Source of the DNA: Mycobacterium sp. 1164985.4
Lineage (GTDB): Bacteria > Actinomycetota > Actinomycetes > Mycobacteriales > Mycobacteriaceae
Length of the DNA: 64,000 nucleotides
Assembly: GCF_001668575.1 (NCBI RefSeq)
Contig: NZ_LZMD01000074.1
Location: 1-64,000 of the forward strand
Direction of reading: 5' to 3'
The notes beneath the pieces are model-generated. The model was not told where the DNA came from, did not search any database, and saw only the letters and a list, made by a program, of their open reading frames with translations. This document shows, one piece after another, positions 52,805 to 62,091 of this stretch. Each line of letters begins with the position of its first letter. Position 1 is the first letter of the stretch. The position numbers were made by a program, and so were the translations under genes.

Positions 52805-53611
52805 TCACCGGGGCGGATCGAGCCGCACCCGATACATGGACGGCCAGAACTTGCCGGTCAGCAGGTATTCGTCGCCGCCGAGGTGGGCGATGCCGTTGAG
52901 CACCTTCTCCGGGTCCTCCTCCTGCCCGGGCCACAGGCCCGCGGCGTCGACCACGGTGTTGACCCGGCCCGTCGCCGGATCGATGCGCACGATCTCGTCC
53001 GAGTGCCAGACGTTGGCCCACACCTGACCGTCGACGCATTCGAGCTCGTTCAGATCGCGCAACGGTTGGTCGTCGCGGGTGACGTTGACCGAACCGGTCT
53101 CGGCGAATGTCGACGGGTCGTGGAACCTCAGCCGATCGGTGCCGTCGCTGCGGACCAGCCGGTCACCGTCGAGGCACAGGCCCCAGCCCTCCCCGTCGAC
53201 CGGCGCCTCCCGCACGGGCGTCAGGGTGGTCTTGTCCCACTGCACCGCCACCCCGTCGCGCCAAGTCAGCTCCCAGATGCGGTCACCGAGGACGGTGATG
53301 CCCTCGCCGTAGTAGTCGTTCGGCGCGGGCGTCGCCCGCCGCACCGCACCGGTAGCCGGGTCGATCTCGCGCACCTGCGACCTGCCCTTGATGCCCGTAC
53401 CCTCGTACAGGCTGGGGCCGCTCAGCTCCAGCCCCTGCGTCCACGCGTTGACGTCGTGCGGAAGCTCCGCCAGCACAACGGGTTTGATCACGGGAGCAGG
53501 GCCCGACGACCCGGGAGTGTCGCTCTGGGCGGCCGGCGACGGGCCACCGCAGGACACGGTCGCCACCGTCAGCGCGACGACGGCCACGCGGCGGACAACA
53601 CAGGCATACAT
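52805..53611 (-). CDS. Glutaminyl-peptide cyclotransferase-like lipoprotein
   Basis: 268 residues. A lipobox VATVSC (Cys21) gives a secreted lipoprotein. The mature part is a five-bladed propeller of the plant-type glutamine cyclotransferase family, with the characteristic AWTQGLEL, YYGEGITVLG, EGWGLCLDG, LNELECVDG and LNGIAHLGG motifs. It should form N-terminal pyroglutamate on exported proteins. The ATG overlaps a palindromic sequence (53602-53624). It begins the unit with the tocopherol-cyclase-like gene. Confidence 0.9.
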   Translation of the reverse strand: MYACVVRRVAVVALTVATVSCGGPSPAAQSDTPGSSGPAPVIKPVVLAELPHDVNAWTQGLELSGPSLYEGTGIKGRSQVREIDPATGAVRRATPAPNDYYGEGITVLGDRIWELTWRDGVAVQWDKTTLTPVREAPVDGEGWGLCLDGDRLVRSDGTDRLRFHDPSTFAETGSVNVTRDDQPLRDLNELECVDGQVWANVWHSDEIVRIDPATGRVNTVVDAAGLWPGQEEDPEKVLNGIAHLGGDEYLLTGKFWPSMYRVRLDPPR

Positions 53612-53624
53612 AGGGCATATGCCT
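53602..53624 (-). promoter_or_regulatory. Inverted repeat over the glutaminyl cyclase start
   Basis: AGGCATA (53602-53608) and TATGCCT (53618-53624) pair around 9 nt. The right side contains the palindrome GGCATATGCC. The repeat covers the start codon, so it could be a repressor site or hide the start in mRNA. Confidence 0.35.
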
Positions 53625-53740
53625 ACCCGATGGACGGGCGTCGCGTGCGGATGGGGCGAAACTGCGTGCTAGGCGGTCAGGCCGACGCGCAGGGTGGCCG
53701 GGCCGGCCGAGGGCTTTGTGCGGATTTCGTCATGTGCGTG

Positions 53741-56700
53741 TCAGCCGGACAGCGCGGCGTCGATCGCGCGGTAGATACGCTGCTCGCTGACCGGTCGCGG
53801 AGTGCCCAACTGCTGCGCCCACAGGCTGACCCGCAGTTCCTCGATCTGGCGGCCGATGTCGCGGATGTCGTCGCCGCGGGCACGCGCGGGACTCAACGCC
53901 CGCAGCAGTTCGTCGTAGGCGTCTTCGACGGCGTGCACCCTGTCCATCCGCTCGCGGTCGGCGGCTGGCGCGTGCGGCAGCCGTTCCAGCCGCCTGCCGA
54001 TCGCCAGCAGATAGCGGCTCAGATCGCTCAGATGCGTCGCCCCCGTCGCAGCGACGAAGCCGCGCGGCAGCAACCGGTCGAGCTGTGCGCGGATGTCGGC
54101 GACGGCGTCGGCCTGCGCAGCCAACGGCGCCGACGGCAGCGCCACCTCGACGTCGTTGGCCGCCGAGAGCACCTTCTCGACACGAGCGACTATCCCCGCG
54201 GTGGTGGACACCAGGTCGACGGCGACGCGATCACGCAACGCCGTGAACTCGTCGCGGGTCCACGCCGGCGCGGGTGCTAGCATGTCGGTCGCGGCGTCGG
54301 CGCAGTCCTCGAGCAGCGCATGTAGCGAGCCGTCCGGGTTCGCTCCTAGCACCAGCTTCGTGCGCGGCGACAGTTGACGCTCAACGGTTTTCACCGGTGA
54401 TGCCACAGCGAGGCGCAACAACCTGCGGGTGCCTGCCCCCATCGACGCCAGTTGTTCGGCCGCCGTGGGGAACACGTGCAGGTCGACGGTGTCGCCCGCA
54501 TCGACCAGCGCCGGGTAGCCGCGCACGGTGTGGCCACCGACGGTGTTCTCCACGGCCCGCGGCAGCGCATCGAGGTCGTCGGGCCACGCGCGCAACCCGG
54601 TGCGGTCGAGGCCACCGGCCACCGCGTCGGCGACCGCGCGCCGGACCGGGGCGGCCAGTTCGTGCTGCAGCGCGTCGAGATCCTTGCCACGTGCGAGTTC
54701 CGTGCCGTCGGCGCCTTCGACTGCGAAGGTGACGCGTAGGTGCGACGGCAGCTTGCCGAGGTCGAACGCGTCGATCGGCACCAACACGCCCGTGCGGCGG
54801 TGCAGTTCGCGCTGCACGGCCTCGAGCAGCGGTTCCGCGCCAGGCGTGATCGCCGCGAGCACGGCACGCGCGGTGTCCGGCGCGGGAACGAAGTTACGCC
54901 GCAACGCTTTCGGCAGCGACCGAATCAGTGCGGTGATCAGTTCTTCGCGCAGAGCCGGGACCTGCCAGGCGAATTCGTCGCCGCCGAGCCGGGCCAGCAC
55001 CTCGACCGGCACGTGCACCGTCACACCGTCGTCCTCGGCGCCCGGTTCGAAGCGGTAGCTCAACGGCAGCGCCAGGTCGCCGGCGCGCCACGCGTCCGGT
55101 TGTCCCGCGGCCGCGTCCTCGGTTCGCAGTAGATCGTCGCGGGTGAACGTCAGCAGGTCGGGTGTGATGTGACGCTGTTTCTTCCACCACGCGTCGAAGT
55201 GCCGCGCGGACACCACATCCGCGGGAACTCGGGCGTCGTAGAACGCGAAGATCTCGTCGTCACCGACGAGCAGGTCGCGGCGACGCGCCTTCTCCTCCAG
55301 TTCCTCGAGTTCCTCATGCAAGCGCGCGTTGTCGAGGAAGAAGTGGTGACGGGTCTGCCAGTCACCCTCGACCAGCGCATGCCGGATGAAGAGCTCGCGC
55401 GCGAGGTCGGGTTCGATCTGCGAGTAACCGACGCGGCGGCGAGGAACCAGTGGCAACCCGTAGAGGGTCACCCGCTCGTAGGCCATCACCGCACCGCGTC
55501 GGGCATCCCAGTGCGGTTCACTGTAGGTCCGCTGCACGAGGTCGCCCGCGATGCGCTCGACTGTTTCGGGCTGGATGCGAGCCCCGATCCGGCCGAACAG
55601 CCTGCTGGTCTCGACGAGGTCGGCGACGACGATCCAGCGCGGCGGCCGCTTGGTCAGCACCGAACCCGGCGCCAGCACGAACTTGGCGTTGCGCACACCC
55701 TGGTATTCGCGGCCGTCGCCGTCGCGCAACCCGATATGCGACAGCAGGCCCGCCAGAAGCGCGGCGTGCACGCTGCCAGGGTCGGCGGGCTCGGGATCGC
55801 GGGACTCGGTGACCCCCAGATCCCTTGCAATGCTGCGCAGTTGCCCGACCAGGTCCTGCCATTCGCGGATCCGCAGGTAGTGCAGGAACTCGTCGCGGCA
55901 CATCCGTCGAAACGCACTGCCGGACAGTTCCTTACGCTGCTCACTCAGATAGCGCCAGAGGTTGAGGTAGGACACGAAATCCGAATGCTCGTCGGCGAAC
56001 CGGGCGTGCTTCTGCCGTGCGGCCTCCTCGCGGTCGGCCGGCCGCTCCCGCGGATCGGGAATCGACAGCGCGGCGGCCAGCACCAGGATCTCGCGCACAC
56101 AACCCTCGGCATCGGCCTGCAGGATCATGCGGCCCAGCCGGGGATCGACGGGAAGCTGCGCGAGCCTGCGGCCGACATCGGTGATCACGCCTTCGGTATC
56201 GAATGCGCCGAGTTCCTGCAGCAGCTGCACACCATCGCGGATGCTGCGTTGGTCCGGCGGGTCGAGAAACGGAAAGCTCTCGATATCACCGAGATTCAGC
56301 GCCGCCATCTGCAGGATGACCGCCGCCAGGTTGGTCCGCAGGATCTCGGGGTCGGTGTAGCGCGGCCGCGCCGCGAAGTCCTCCTCGGAGTACAGGCGGA
56401 TGCACACCCCCGGCGCCGTGCGACCCGAACGGCCCGCCCGCTGTGCGGCCGACGCCTGGGAGATCGGCTCGATCGGCAACCGCTGCACCTTGGTCCGGCG
56501 GCTGTAGCGGGAGATGCGTGCGGTTCCCGGGTCAACGACGTACCGGATGCCGGGCACCGTCAGCGACGTCTCGGCGACGTTGGTGGCCAGGACGATGCGG
56601 CGTGCGGTGTGGCCGGGTTGGAACACCCGCTGTTGCTCGGCCGTCGGCAGCCGCGCGTACAGCGGAAGCACGTCGGTGTTGTTGTCGACAAGGCCACCCA

Positions 56701-57649
56701 ATACTTCACGGAGGTCACGGATCTCCCGCTCGCCCGACAGGAACACCAGCACGTCGCCCGGCGGCTCGCTCTCCAGCTCGTGAATGGCGTCGACGATCGC
56801 CTCGGTCTGGTCGCGCATCTGCGTGCGCACCACCTCGTGGTCGGGATCGTCGGGATCGTCGCCCTCGTCGACCGGGACCGCGACCTCCAGAGGGCGATAA
56901 CGTATTTCGACCGGATACGTGCGGCCGGACACCTCGACGATCGGTGCGTTGTCGAAGTGCGCCGCGAAGCGCTCGGGTTCGATCGTGGCGGAGGTGACGA
57001 TGACCTTGAGGTCGGGGCGTCTCGGCAGCAGTTCACGGAGGTAGCCGAGAAGGAAATCGATGTTGAGGCTGCGTTCGTGGGCCTCGTCGAGGATCAGGGT
57101 GTCGTAGCGCAACAGCCGGCGGTCGCGCTGGATCTCCGCGAGCAGGATGCCGTCGGTCATCAACTTCACCAGCGTGCGGTCGCCGGCCTGGTCGGTGAAG
57201 CGCACCGTGTACCCGATCGCGTCGCCGAGCGGGCTGCCCACCTCGTCGGCGATGCGCTGGGCGACGGTGCGGGCGGCGAGGCGCCGCGGCTGGGTGTGCC
57301 CGATGGTGCCCCGCACGCCGCGACCGAGGTCGAGGCAGATCTTCGGCAGCTGCGTCGTCTTCCCGGAACCGGTCTCGCCCGCGACGATCACCACCTGGTG
57401 CTCGTTGATCGTCTTGGCGATCTCGTCGCGGCGCTCACTGACCGGCAGGTCGGGGTAGGTGATGGTGGGCACCGCGGCCGCGCGGGTCGCCACGAGTCCC
57501 TCGGCCGCGGCGATCTGTTCGGCGAGTTTGGCGATCTTCTCCGGATCGGCGCCACGCAGCTGGCGAAGCCGCCTGCCGAACCGGGCGGCGTCGCGGATCG
57601 TCAACCCGTCGAGGCGCTTGCGTAGTTGCGCGACAGAGGGCTCGGACAC
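53741..57649 (-). CDS. hrpA: ATP-dependent RNA helicase HrpA
   Basis: 1302 residues from GTG 57649 (an in-frame GTG at 57676 adds nine). DEAH-box motifs: GETGSGKTTQ, the DEAH in ILDEAHERS, SAT in VTSATIEP, ATNVAETSLT and QRAGRSGR. C-terminal winged-helix, OB-fold and DUF3418-type domains follow, as in E. coli HrpA of 1300 residues. It unwinds RNA and in E. coli resolves stalled ribosomes. The gene stands alone; the opposite strand carries a long open frame of 818 codons that is a codon shadow. Confidence 0.96.
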   Translation of the reverse strand: MSEPSVAQLRKRLDGLTIRDAARFGRRLRQLRGADPEKIAKLAEQIAAAEGLVATRAAAVPTITYPDLPVSERRDEIAKTINEHQVVIVAGETGSGKTTQLPKICLDLGRGVRGTIGHTQPRRLAARTVAQRIADEVGSPLGDAIGYTVRFTDQAGDRTLVKLMTDGILLAEIQRDRRLLRYDTLILDEAHERSLNIDFLLGYLRELLPRRPDLKVIVTSATIEPERFAAHFDNAPIVEVSGRTYPVEIRYRPLEVAVPVDEGDDPDDPDHEVVRTQMRDQTEAIVDAIHELESEPPGDVLVFLSGEREIRDLREVLGGLVDNNTDVLPLYARLPTAEQQRVFQPGHTARRIVLATNVAETSLTVPGIRYVVDPGTARISRYSRRTKVQRLPIEPISQASAAQRAGRSGRTAPGVCIRLYSEEDFAARPRYTDPEILRTNLAAVILQMAALNLGDIESFPFLDPPDQRSIRDGVQLLQELGAFDTEGVITDVGRRLAQLPVDPRLGRMILQADAEGCVREILVLAAALSIPDPRERPADREEAARQKHARFADEHSDFVSYLNLWRYLSEQRKELSGSAFRRMCRDEFLHYLRIREWQDLVGQLRSIARDLGVTESRDPEPADPGSVHAALLAGLLSHIGLRDGDGREYQGVRNAKFVLAPGSVLTKRPPRWIVVADLVETSRLFGRIGARIQPETVERIAGDLVQRTYSEPHWDARRGAVMAYERVTLYGLPLVPRRRVGYSQIEPDLARELFIRHALVEGDWQTRHHFFLDNARLHEELEELEEKARRRDLLVGDDEIFAFYDARVPADVVSARHFDAWWKKQRHITPDLLTFTRDDLLRTEDAAAGQPDAWRAGDLALPLSYRFEPGAEDDGVTVHVPVEVLARLGGDEFAWQVPALREELITALIRSLPKALRRNFVPAPDTARAVLAAITPGAEPLLEAVQRELHRRTGVLVPIDAFDLGKLPSHLRVTFAVEGADGTELARGKDLDALQHELAAPVRRAVADAVAGGLDRTGLRAWPDDLDALPRAVENTVGGHTVRGYPALVDAGDTVDLHVFPTAAEQLASMGAGTRRLLRLAVASPVKTVERQLSPRTKLVLGANPDGSLHALLEDCADAATDMLAPAPAWTRDEFTALRDRVAVDLVSTTAGIVARVEKVLSAANDVEVALPSAPLAAQADAVADIRAQLDRLLPRGFVAATGATHLSDLSRYLLAIGRRLERLPHAPAADRERMDRVHAVEDAYDELLRALSPARARGDDIRDIGRQIEELRVSLWAQQLGTPRPVSEQRIYRAIDAALSG

Positions 57650-57697
57650 TGTGGCCAGGATAGGCGTGCGCTCCACAGGTCGGCGGCCGACGGGGTC

Positions 57698-58858
57698 CTA
57701 CGTGGACCGCACCGCGCCACCGGAGGTCGCGTAAGCCTCACGGGCGGAGTCGATCTCGTCGCAGAGGCGCTCGGCGTCGGTGTACAACCCGCCGAAGATG
57801 GCCCACTGGGTCGGCCGGTCGAGCTCCCGGTTCTGCACGTGCTCGGTCAACTCGTTGAACGCCGCCCGGCAGCGACGGGCCTGTTCGGTCAGCGGCCGGC
57901 CGCTGAAGTCCTCGACAGTGTGCATCTCCCCCGCGGCGGCCACGGCGTCGCGTACGGCCGCCAGCAACGTGCCGTAGCGGCGGAGGAATTCGTCGTGTTG
58001 CGCACCCGACTCGTCGCGCGCGACGGCGCGGGCGACCCCCGTGGCCACCCAGCGCAGCTCTTCACCGATCCGCTCGAGCGCGTTGACCGTCACCCTGTGT
58101 CCCGCCACCCCGGTGTCCGTGTGGACCAGTAGGCGGCGCAGGTTGAGCTTCGTCGTGCGCACGGCGTGGGCGAGGGTGTGACGCGCCTGCGCGGCCTTGT
58201 TCGGCAGGGTGTCGGCGCGCCACCGCCAGTCGCGGGCCTCGTCGTCGCTCACCTCGCCGCCCGAGAGCCCGTCGGCCATATCCGAGAGCAGGTCGATCAT
58301 CGACCCGCTGACCGATTCGACGGCGTAGCGCACGCTGCGGTACCGCAACGGCGGCGCGACGACCAAGGCCACCACGAGTGCCACCGAGGCGCCCAACAGC
58401 ACCATCCCCGCGATCGAGGGCAGCGGGCTACCGGCCGACGCGCCACCGGACGGCAGCGCGAACGCTCCGTAGGCGAAGATCGCCGCGACCGCGACGTTGA
58501 TTCCCTGGCTGCCCAGCCGGTGCCACCGCCCGATCACGAGCGCGACGACGAGGATCGCCGGGAACAGCCATACCGCCACACCCCACATCCAAACGACCGC
58601 GCCCGCCAGGGCGATGCCGGCGAGCATGGCCGCCGTGTAGCGGACGGCCTTCGCGACCGAGTCCGCGATCGTGATCTCGACCAACATCAGTGCGGAGAAC
58701 GCCGCGAAGGTGGCGTGGGAGGAACCGAACACCTCGGTGGCCAAAAGCCACGCAACCGTGGACGCGATGACGCCCTTCAACAACGCGAGCGCGGTTTCGC
58801 GATCGAGCCTCACCTGGGTCAAGGCGCGACGCAGACGCGGTATGAGACTGCCGACCAC
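57698..58858 (-). CDS. FUSC-family membrane protein
   Basis: 386 residues. Five to six N-terminal hydrophobic helices (first at about 28-48) are followed by a long cytoplasmic helical domain of 200 residues. The pattern FAAFSALMLVEITIADS near helix 2 is typical of the FUSC/aromatic-acid exporter family, usually two copies of such helices, here one. It may export aromatic acids or be a subunit. It starts 37 bp downstream of the MTHFR gene end and 48 bp upstream of HrpA, so it may be co-transcribed with either. Confidence 0.85.
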   Translation of the reverse strand: MVGSLIPRLRRALTQVRLDRETALALLKGVIASTVAWLLATEVFGSSHATFAAFSALMLVEITIADSVAKAVRYTAAMLAGIALAGAVVWMWGVAVWLFPAILVVALVIGRWHRLGSQGINVAVAAIFAYGAFALPSGGASAGSPLPSIAGMVLLGASVALVVALVVAPPLRYRSVRYAVESVSGSMIDLLSDMADGLSGGEVSDDEARDWRWRADTLPNKAAQARHTLAHAVRTTKLNLRRLLVHTDTGVAGHRVTVNALERIGEELRWVATGVARAVARDESGAQHDEFLRRYGTLLAAVRDAVAAAGEMHTVEDFSGRPLTEQARRCRAAFNELTEHVQNRELDRPTQWAIFGGLYTDAERLCDEIDSAREAYATSGGAVRST

Positions 58859-58895
58859 GTCGTGAGGCCTTCCCGCGCACCGCGGGGGTAAACCG

Positions 58896-59789
58896 TCAGG
58901 CCTTGTCGGGGGCCCAGTAGTCGAGCATCTCGGCGAACGTCTCGAACGCCGGAACCGAAACGCCGTAGGTCGCCTCCAGGTGGATGCTGAGCGGGAAGCC
59001 GAGGTCGCCGACGCCGTCGATGACGCGCTTGTACAGGTCGACCATCAGCTTGCGCTTCTCCGCCGGTTCGGTGGCGGCGAGCTTGCTGACGAACTCCTGC
59101 TCCGCCGCGACGGCCGCGTTGCCCGGATCCTGGATCAGCCAGTTGATCAGGCCGACCTTGCTCTCCATCTTCGGCACGAACCCGAATGACAGCAGGATCT
59201 CCGGGCGGTGGTCGGTCTCGGCGGCGAAGTCGCGCAGGAAGCCGACGATTGCGTCCGAGTACAGCAGCTGGGTCATGCCGTAGGTGGCGCCCTGATCGCA
59301 CTTGAACCGGAACCGGCCCTGTTCGCCGTCGCGGGTCGGGATGAGGATCGCCCCGCGGTTGGGCACCAGATCGGAGTAGATCGACAGCGCATCGGTGGGT
59401 GCGACGCCGGTGCCTTCGCCGTCGTTCATCGTGCGCGGAACCCCGACGAACGCGATGCCGTCGAATCCTGCGCTGGACAGGTCGGTGAGCCGACGGCGCA
59501 GCGTCGGTTCGTCCATGAACGCGGTGACCTGCGTGCACAGGCCGTTCATCCCGGACAGTTCGGGGGTGATGACCGCCCAGAAGTCGAGCACGTCCATCTT
59601 CGGCTTCATCTCGATGGGACGGTCATCGTCCTCTTCGATCATGCCGGGAATCATCACGTGCCGGATGCGGCCGTCGAGACCCGTCTCGGCGGAGCATCGC
59701 AGCACCTTCTGCGCATCCTCCAACGCCTGCTCGTGTCCGCGTTCGACGTTCGGCGGCACGAGTTCGAGCGCGATGGTGTTCAGCGTCAC
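58896..59789 (-). CDS. Methylenetetrahydrofolate reductase, mycobacterial type (Rv2172c-like)
   Basis: 297 residues from GTG 59789, chosen because AGGAG lies 7 nt upstream; ATG 59804 is in the same frame. Motifs EMKPKMDVLDFWAVITPE, GFDGIAFVGVPRTMN and GFVPKMESKVGLINWLIQDPG mark the shortened MTHFR of mycobacteria, which lacks clear similarity to MetF. From memory, Rv2172c was reported to be the MTHFR of tuberculosis. It would make 5-methyl-tetrahydrofolate for methionine synthesis. It is divergent from a small ANTAR gene. Confidence 0.88.
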   Translation of the reverse strand: MTLNTIALELVPPNVERGHEQALEDAQKVLRCSAETGLDGRIRHVMIPGMIEEDDDRPIEMKPKMDVLDFWAVITPELSGMNGLCTQVTAFMDEPTLRRRLTDLSSAGFDGIAFVGVPRTMNDGEGTGVAPTDALSIYSDLVPNRGAILIPTRDGEQGRFRFKCDQGATYGMTQLLYSDAIVGFLRDFAAETDHRPEILLSFGFVPKMESKVGLINWLIQDPGNAAVAAEQEFVSKLAATEPAEKRKLMVDLYKRVIDGVGDLGFPLSIHLEATYGVSVPAFETFAEMLDYWAPDKA

Positions 59790-59983
59790 CGGGCTGCTCC
59801 TCATCCGACGGTTGGTTCCCGCGCGCGGCAGGTCCTCGCTGACCCGATTTTTTCCAATCCCGCGCTCCCTCGGGAAGCCTCACCATACAGACAGTGCGTT
59901 CCGGCGCCGCCTCTCGAGGGCTCGCAGCCGATTCCCAGCTCTCGATCACCTACCTGCCGACTGCGGTTGGTACCAACGGAGCC

Positions 59984-60229
59984 ATGACACCCGGACGACA
60001 ATGCCTGGACACCGCCGAAGGTGTTCTCATCGCTCTTCGACACTGCACGGTCGACGAGGCGTTTCGCGAGATGATCCGCGCGGCCCAACAACATCAGGTG
60101 CCGCTGTTCACGCTCGCCGATGCGCTCGTCACGGCTGCGGGCGGCAAGGCGGAATGCCCGAATGCGGCGGCACGGACCGCGGTGCTCGCCGAATGGGGTG
60201 CGCTGCTGCAGACGCCCGCTCGGTTGTGA
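59984..60229 (+). CDS. Standalone ANTAR-domain protein (81 aa)
   Basis: 81 residues from ATG 59984 with a GGAG 3-4 nt before it. The protein consists almost only of an ANTAR domain: [27 protein letters not shown], then [12 protein letters not shown], with the alanines of the RNA-binding helices. No GAF or receiver domain is attached, so it may act as a dimer without sensor or be controlled by a partner. It lies between the MTHFR gene (divergent) and selO. The longer frame from 59894 gives a meaningless start. Confidence 0.8.
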   Translation: MTPGRQCLDTAEGVLIALRHCTVDEAFREMIRAAQQHQVPLFTLADALVTAAGGKAECPNAAARTAVLAEWGALLQTPARL

Positions 60230-60311
60230 ATCCAGCGACGCGATAGCGGCCCCGAACCGTCGCCGGTTTCACAAACGAAGAGGAGCCGCGGCTGCTCGTA
60301 CTGTGGATGGA

Positions 60312-61769
60312 GTGAGCCTCGCACCCACCGCCGTCACCTTCGCCGACCGTTATGCCAGCGACCTGCCCGAGTTGGCGGTGCGCTGGCAGGCCGAGGCGGC
60401 GCCCGATCCGCGGCTGCTTGTCCTCAACGAACCGTTGGCCGCCGAACTCGGCATCGACGCGACCTGGCTGCGCGGACCGGACGGGCTGCGGCTGCTGGTC
60501 GGCACGCAGGTGCCCGGCGGGGCCACTCCAGTCGCGCAGGCGTACGCCGGACACCAGTTCGGCGGATACGTGCCGCGGCTGGGCGACGGGCGCGCGCTGC
60601 TACTGGGCGAGCTCACCACGACCTCCGGCGAGCTGCGCGACCTGCACCTGAAGGGGTCCGGCGCGACGCCGTTCGCCCGCGGCGGCGACGGGTTGGCGGC
60701 CGTCGGACCGATGCTGCGCGAATACATCGTCAGCGAAGCGATGCACGCGCTGGGAATCCCGACCACCCGGTCGCTGGCCGTGGTCGCCACCGGACGCCCG
60801 GTGCAGCGCGAGACGCCGCTACCGGGGGCCGTGCTGGCGCGGGTGGCCAGCAGCCATCTGCGGGTCGGCACGTTCCAGTACGCCGCGAACACCGGCGATA
60901 TCGATCTGCTGCGGCGCTTGGCCGACCACGCGATCGACCGGCACCACCCGCAGGCCGCCGAGGCGGGCAACCCGTATGTCGCGCTGCTGGAGTCGGTGAT
61001 CGCGGTGCAGGCGGCGCTCATCGCGAAGTGGATGCTGGTCGGTTTCGTGCACGGCGTGATGAACACCGACAACATGACGATCTCCGGCGAGACCATCGAC
61101 TACGGGCCGTGCGCGTTCATGGAAGCCTACGACCCCGACACCGTGTTCAGCTCGATCGACTCGTGGGGCCGCTACGCCTACGGCAACCAGCCGGCCATCG
61201 CGGTGTGGAACCTGGCCCGGCTGGCAGAGGCCCTGCTCCCGTTGTTCGCCGACGACCAGCAGCAGGCGATCGCGATCGCCGAGGGCAGCCTCGCCGGCTT
61301 CGCGCCCAAGTTCCAGGACGCCCTGTCCGCGGGCATGTGCGCAAAACTTGGCCTGGCGGAGAAGCCGGACGAGATCGCGGTGCCGCTGATGAACGATCTG
61401 ATCGCCCAGCTGCACCAGAGCCACGTCGACTTCACCTCGTTCTTCCGCCAGCTCGGACACGCCGCCCGCGGCGACGACGAGCCCGCGCGCGGACTGTTCC
61501 TCGACTTGCCCGCCTTCGACGAGTGGCTGGCGCGCTGGCACGCATTGCGGCCCGACGCGACACTGATGGACCGCGCCAACCCGGTCTACATTCCACGCAA
61601 CCATCTGGTCGAGGAGGCGCTGACCGCCGCGACCGGCGGTGACCTCGAGCCGCTGTACCGGCTGCTCGACGCCGTGACCGCGCCGTACGACGAGCGTCCC
61701 AGGCTGGCGCGCTACGCCGAGCCCGCGCCGGAGGATTTCGGGAAGTACCGAACCTTCTGTGGGACCTGA
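60312..61769 (+). CDS. selO: SelO-type pseudokinase protein adenylyltransferase
   Basis: 485 residues from GTG 60312 (GTG 60303 is in frame). The UPF0061/SelO family signature is clear: [24 protein letters not shown], the [14 protein letters not shown] nucleotide loop, [10 protein letters not shown] and DYGPCAFME (metal-binding Asp). SelO transfers AMP to Ser, Thr or Tyr of redox proteins. In place of the eukaryotic selenocysteine near the C-terminus there is a Cys five residues before the end (RTFCGT) that could form the known regulatory disulphide. No operon partner. Confidence 0.95.
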   Translation: MSLAPTAVTFADRYASDLPELAVRWQAEAAPDPRLLVLNEPLAAELGIDATWLRGPDGLRLLVGTQVPGGATPVAQAYAGHQFGGYVPRLGDGRALLLGELTTTSGELRDLHLKGSGATPFARGGDGLAAVGPMLREYIVSEAMHALGIPTTRSLAVVATGRPVQRETPLPGAVLARVASSHLRVGTFQYAANTGDIDLLRRLADHAIDRHHPQAAEAGNPYVALLESVIAVQAALIAKWMLVGFVHGVMNTDNMTISGETIDYGPCAFMEAYDPDTVFSSIDSWGRYAYGNQPAIAVWNLARLAEALLPLFADDQQQAIAIAEGSLAGFAPKFQDALSAGMCAKLGLAEKPDEIAVPLMNDLIAQLHQSHVDFTSFFRQLGHAARGDDEPARGLFLDLPAFDEWLARWHALRPDATLMDRANPVYIPRNHLVEEALTAATGGDLEPLYRLLDAVTAPYDERPRLARYAEPAPEDFGKYRTFCGT

Positions 61770-61792
61770 CCGGGCGGCCCTAGACTGCGTTC

Positions 61793-62026
61793 ATGACTTT
61801 GCGACGGCATTTGACCGCGGGGCTTTTCGCGGCCGCGCTGGCGGCAGCACCCGTCTCGCCCGTCGTCGCCGCGGCACAGCCCGGCAACTGTTGTTGCCCG
61901 CCGGGCCAGACCGGCGTCATCTACGGGTGCTCGTCGTTCTGCGTCGACGGCAAGGCTCTGGATACCAGCACGGGGCTGTGCGTTCCGGTTCCGCCGCCTT
62001 ACCCGCATCCGCCGGTCACGCAGTGA
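61793..62026 (+). CDS. Small secreted Cys-rich protein
   Basis: 77 residues from ATG 61793. A signal peptide (MTLRRHLTAGLFAAALAAAP, cleavage near AAA-QP) is followed by a Cys-rich module with the motif NCCCPPGQTGVIYGCSSFC and one more Cys near the end; six Cys in all. A Pro-rich end follows. It may be a small disulphide-rich secreted protein; I know no family. Starts 23 bp after selO. Confidence 0.78.
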   Translation: MTLRRHLTAGLFAAALAAAPVSPVVAAAQPGNCCCPPGQTGVIYGCSSFCVDGKALDTSTGLCVPVPPPYPHPPVTQ

Positions 62027-62091
62027 TCTGAGGCGCCCCCGCCGGGTGACGACGAAGGTTAGGCCGACGCGGTGGGGGCAATTCAAGATCT

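Noticed and set aside
55169..57625. 818-codon open frame on the + strand
   Set aside because: It is the complement of hrpA in a register favoured by high GC. The hrpA motifs prove the other strand.
59835..59856. T-run (TTTTTT) after a GGTC/GACC pair near the MTHFR start
   Set aside because: The stem has only 4 bp and lies upstream of divergent genes, not at a gene end.
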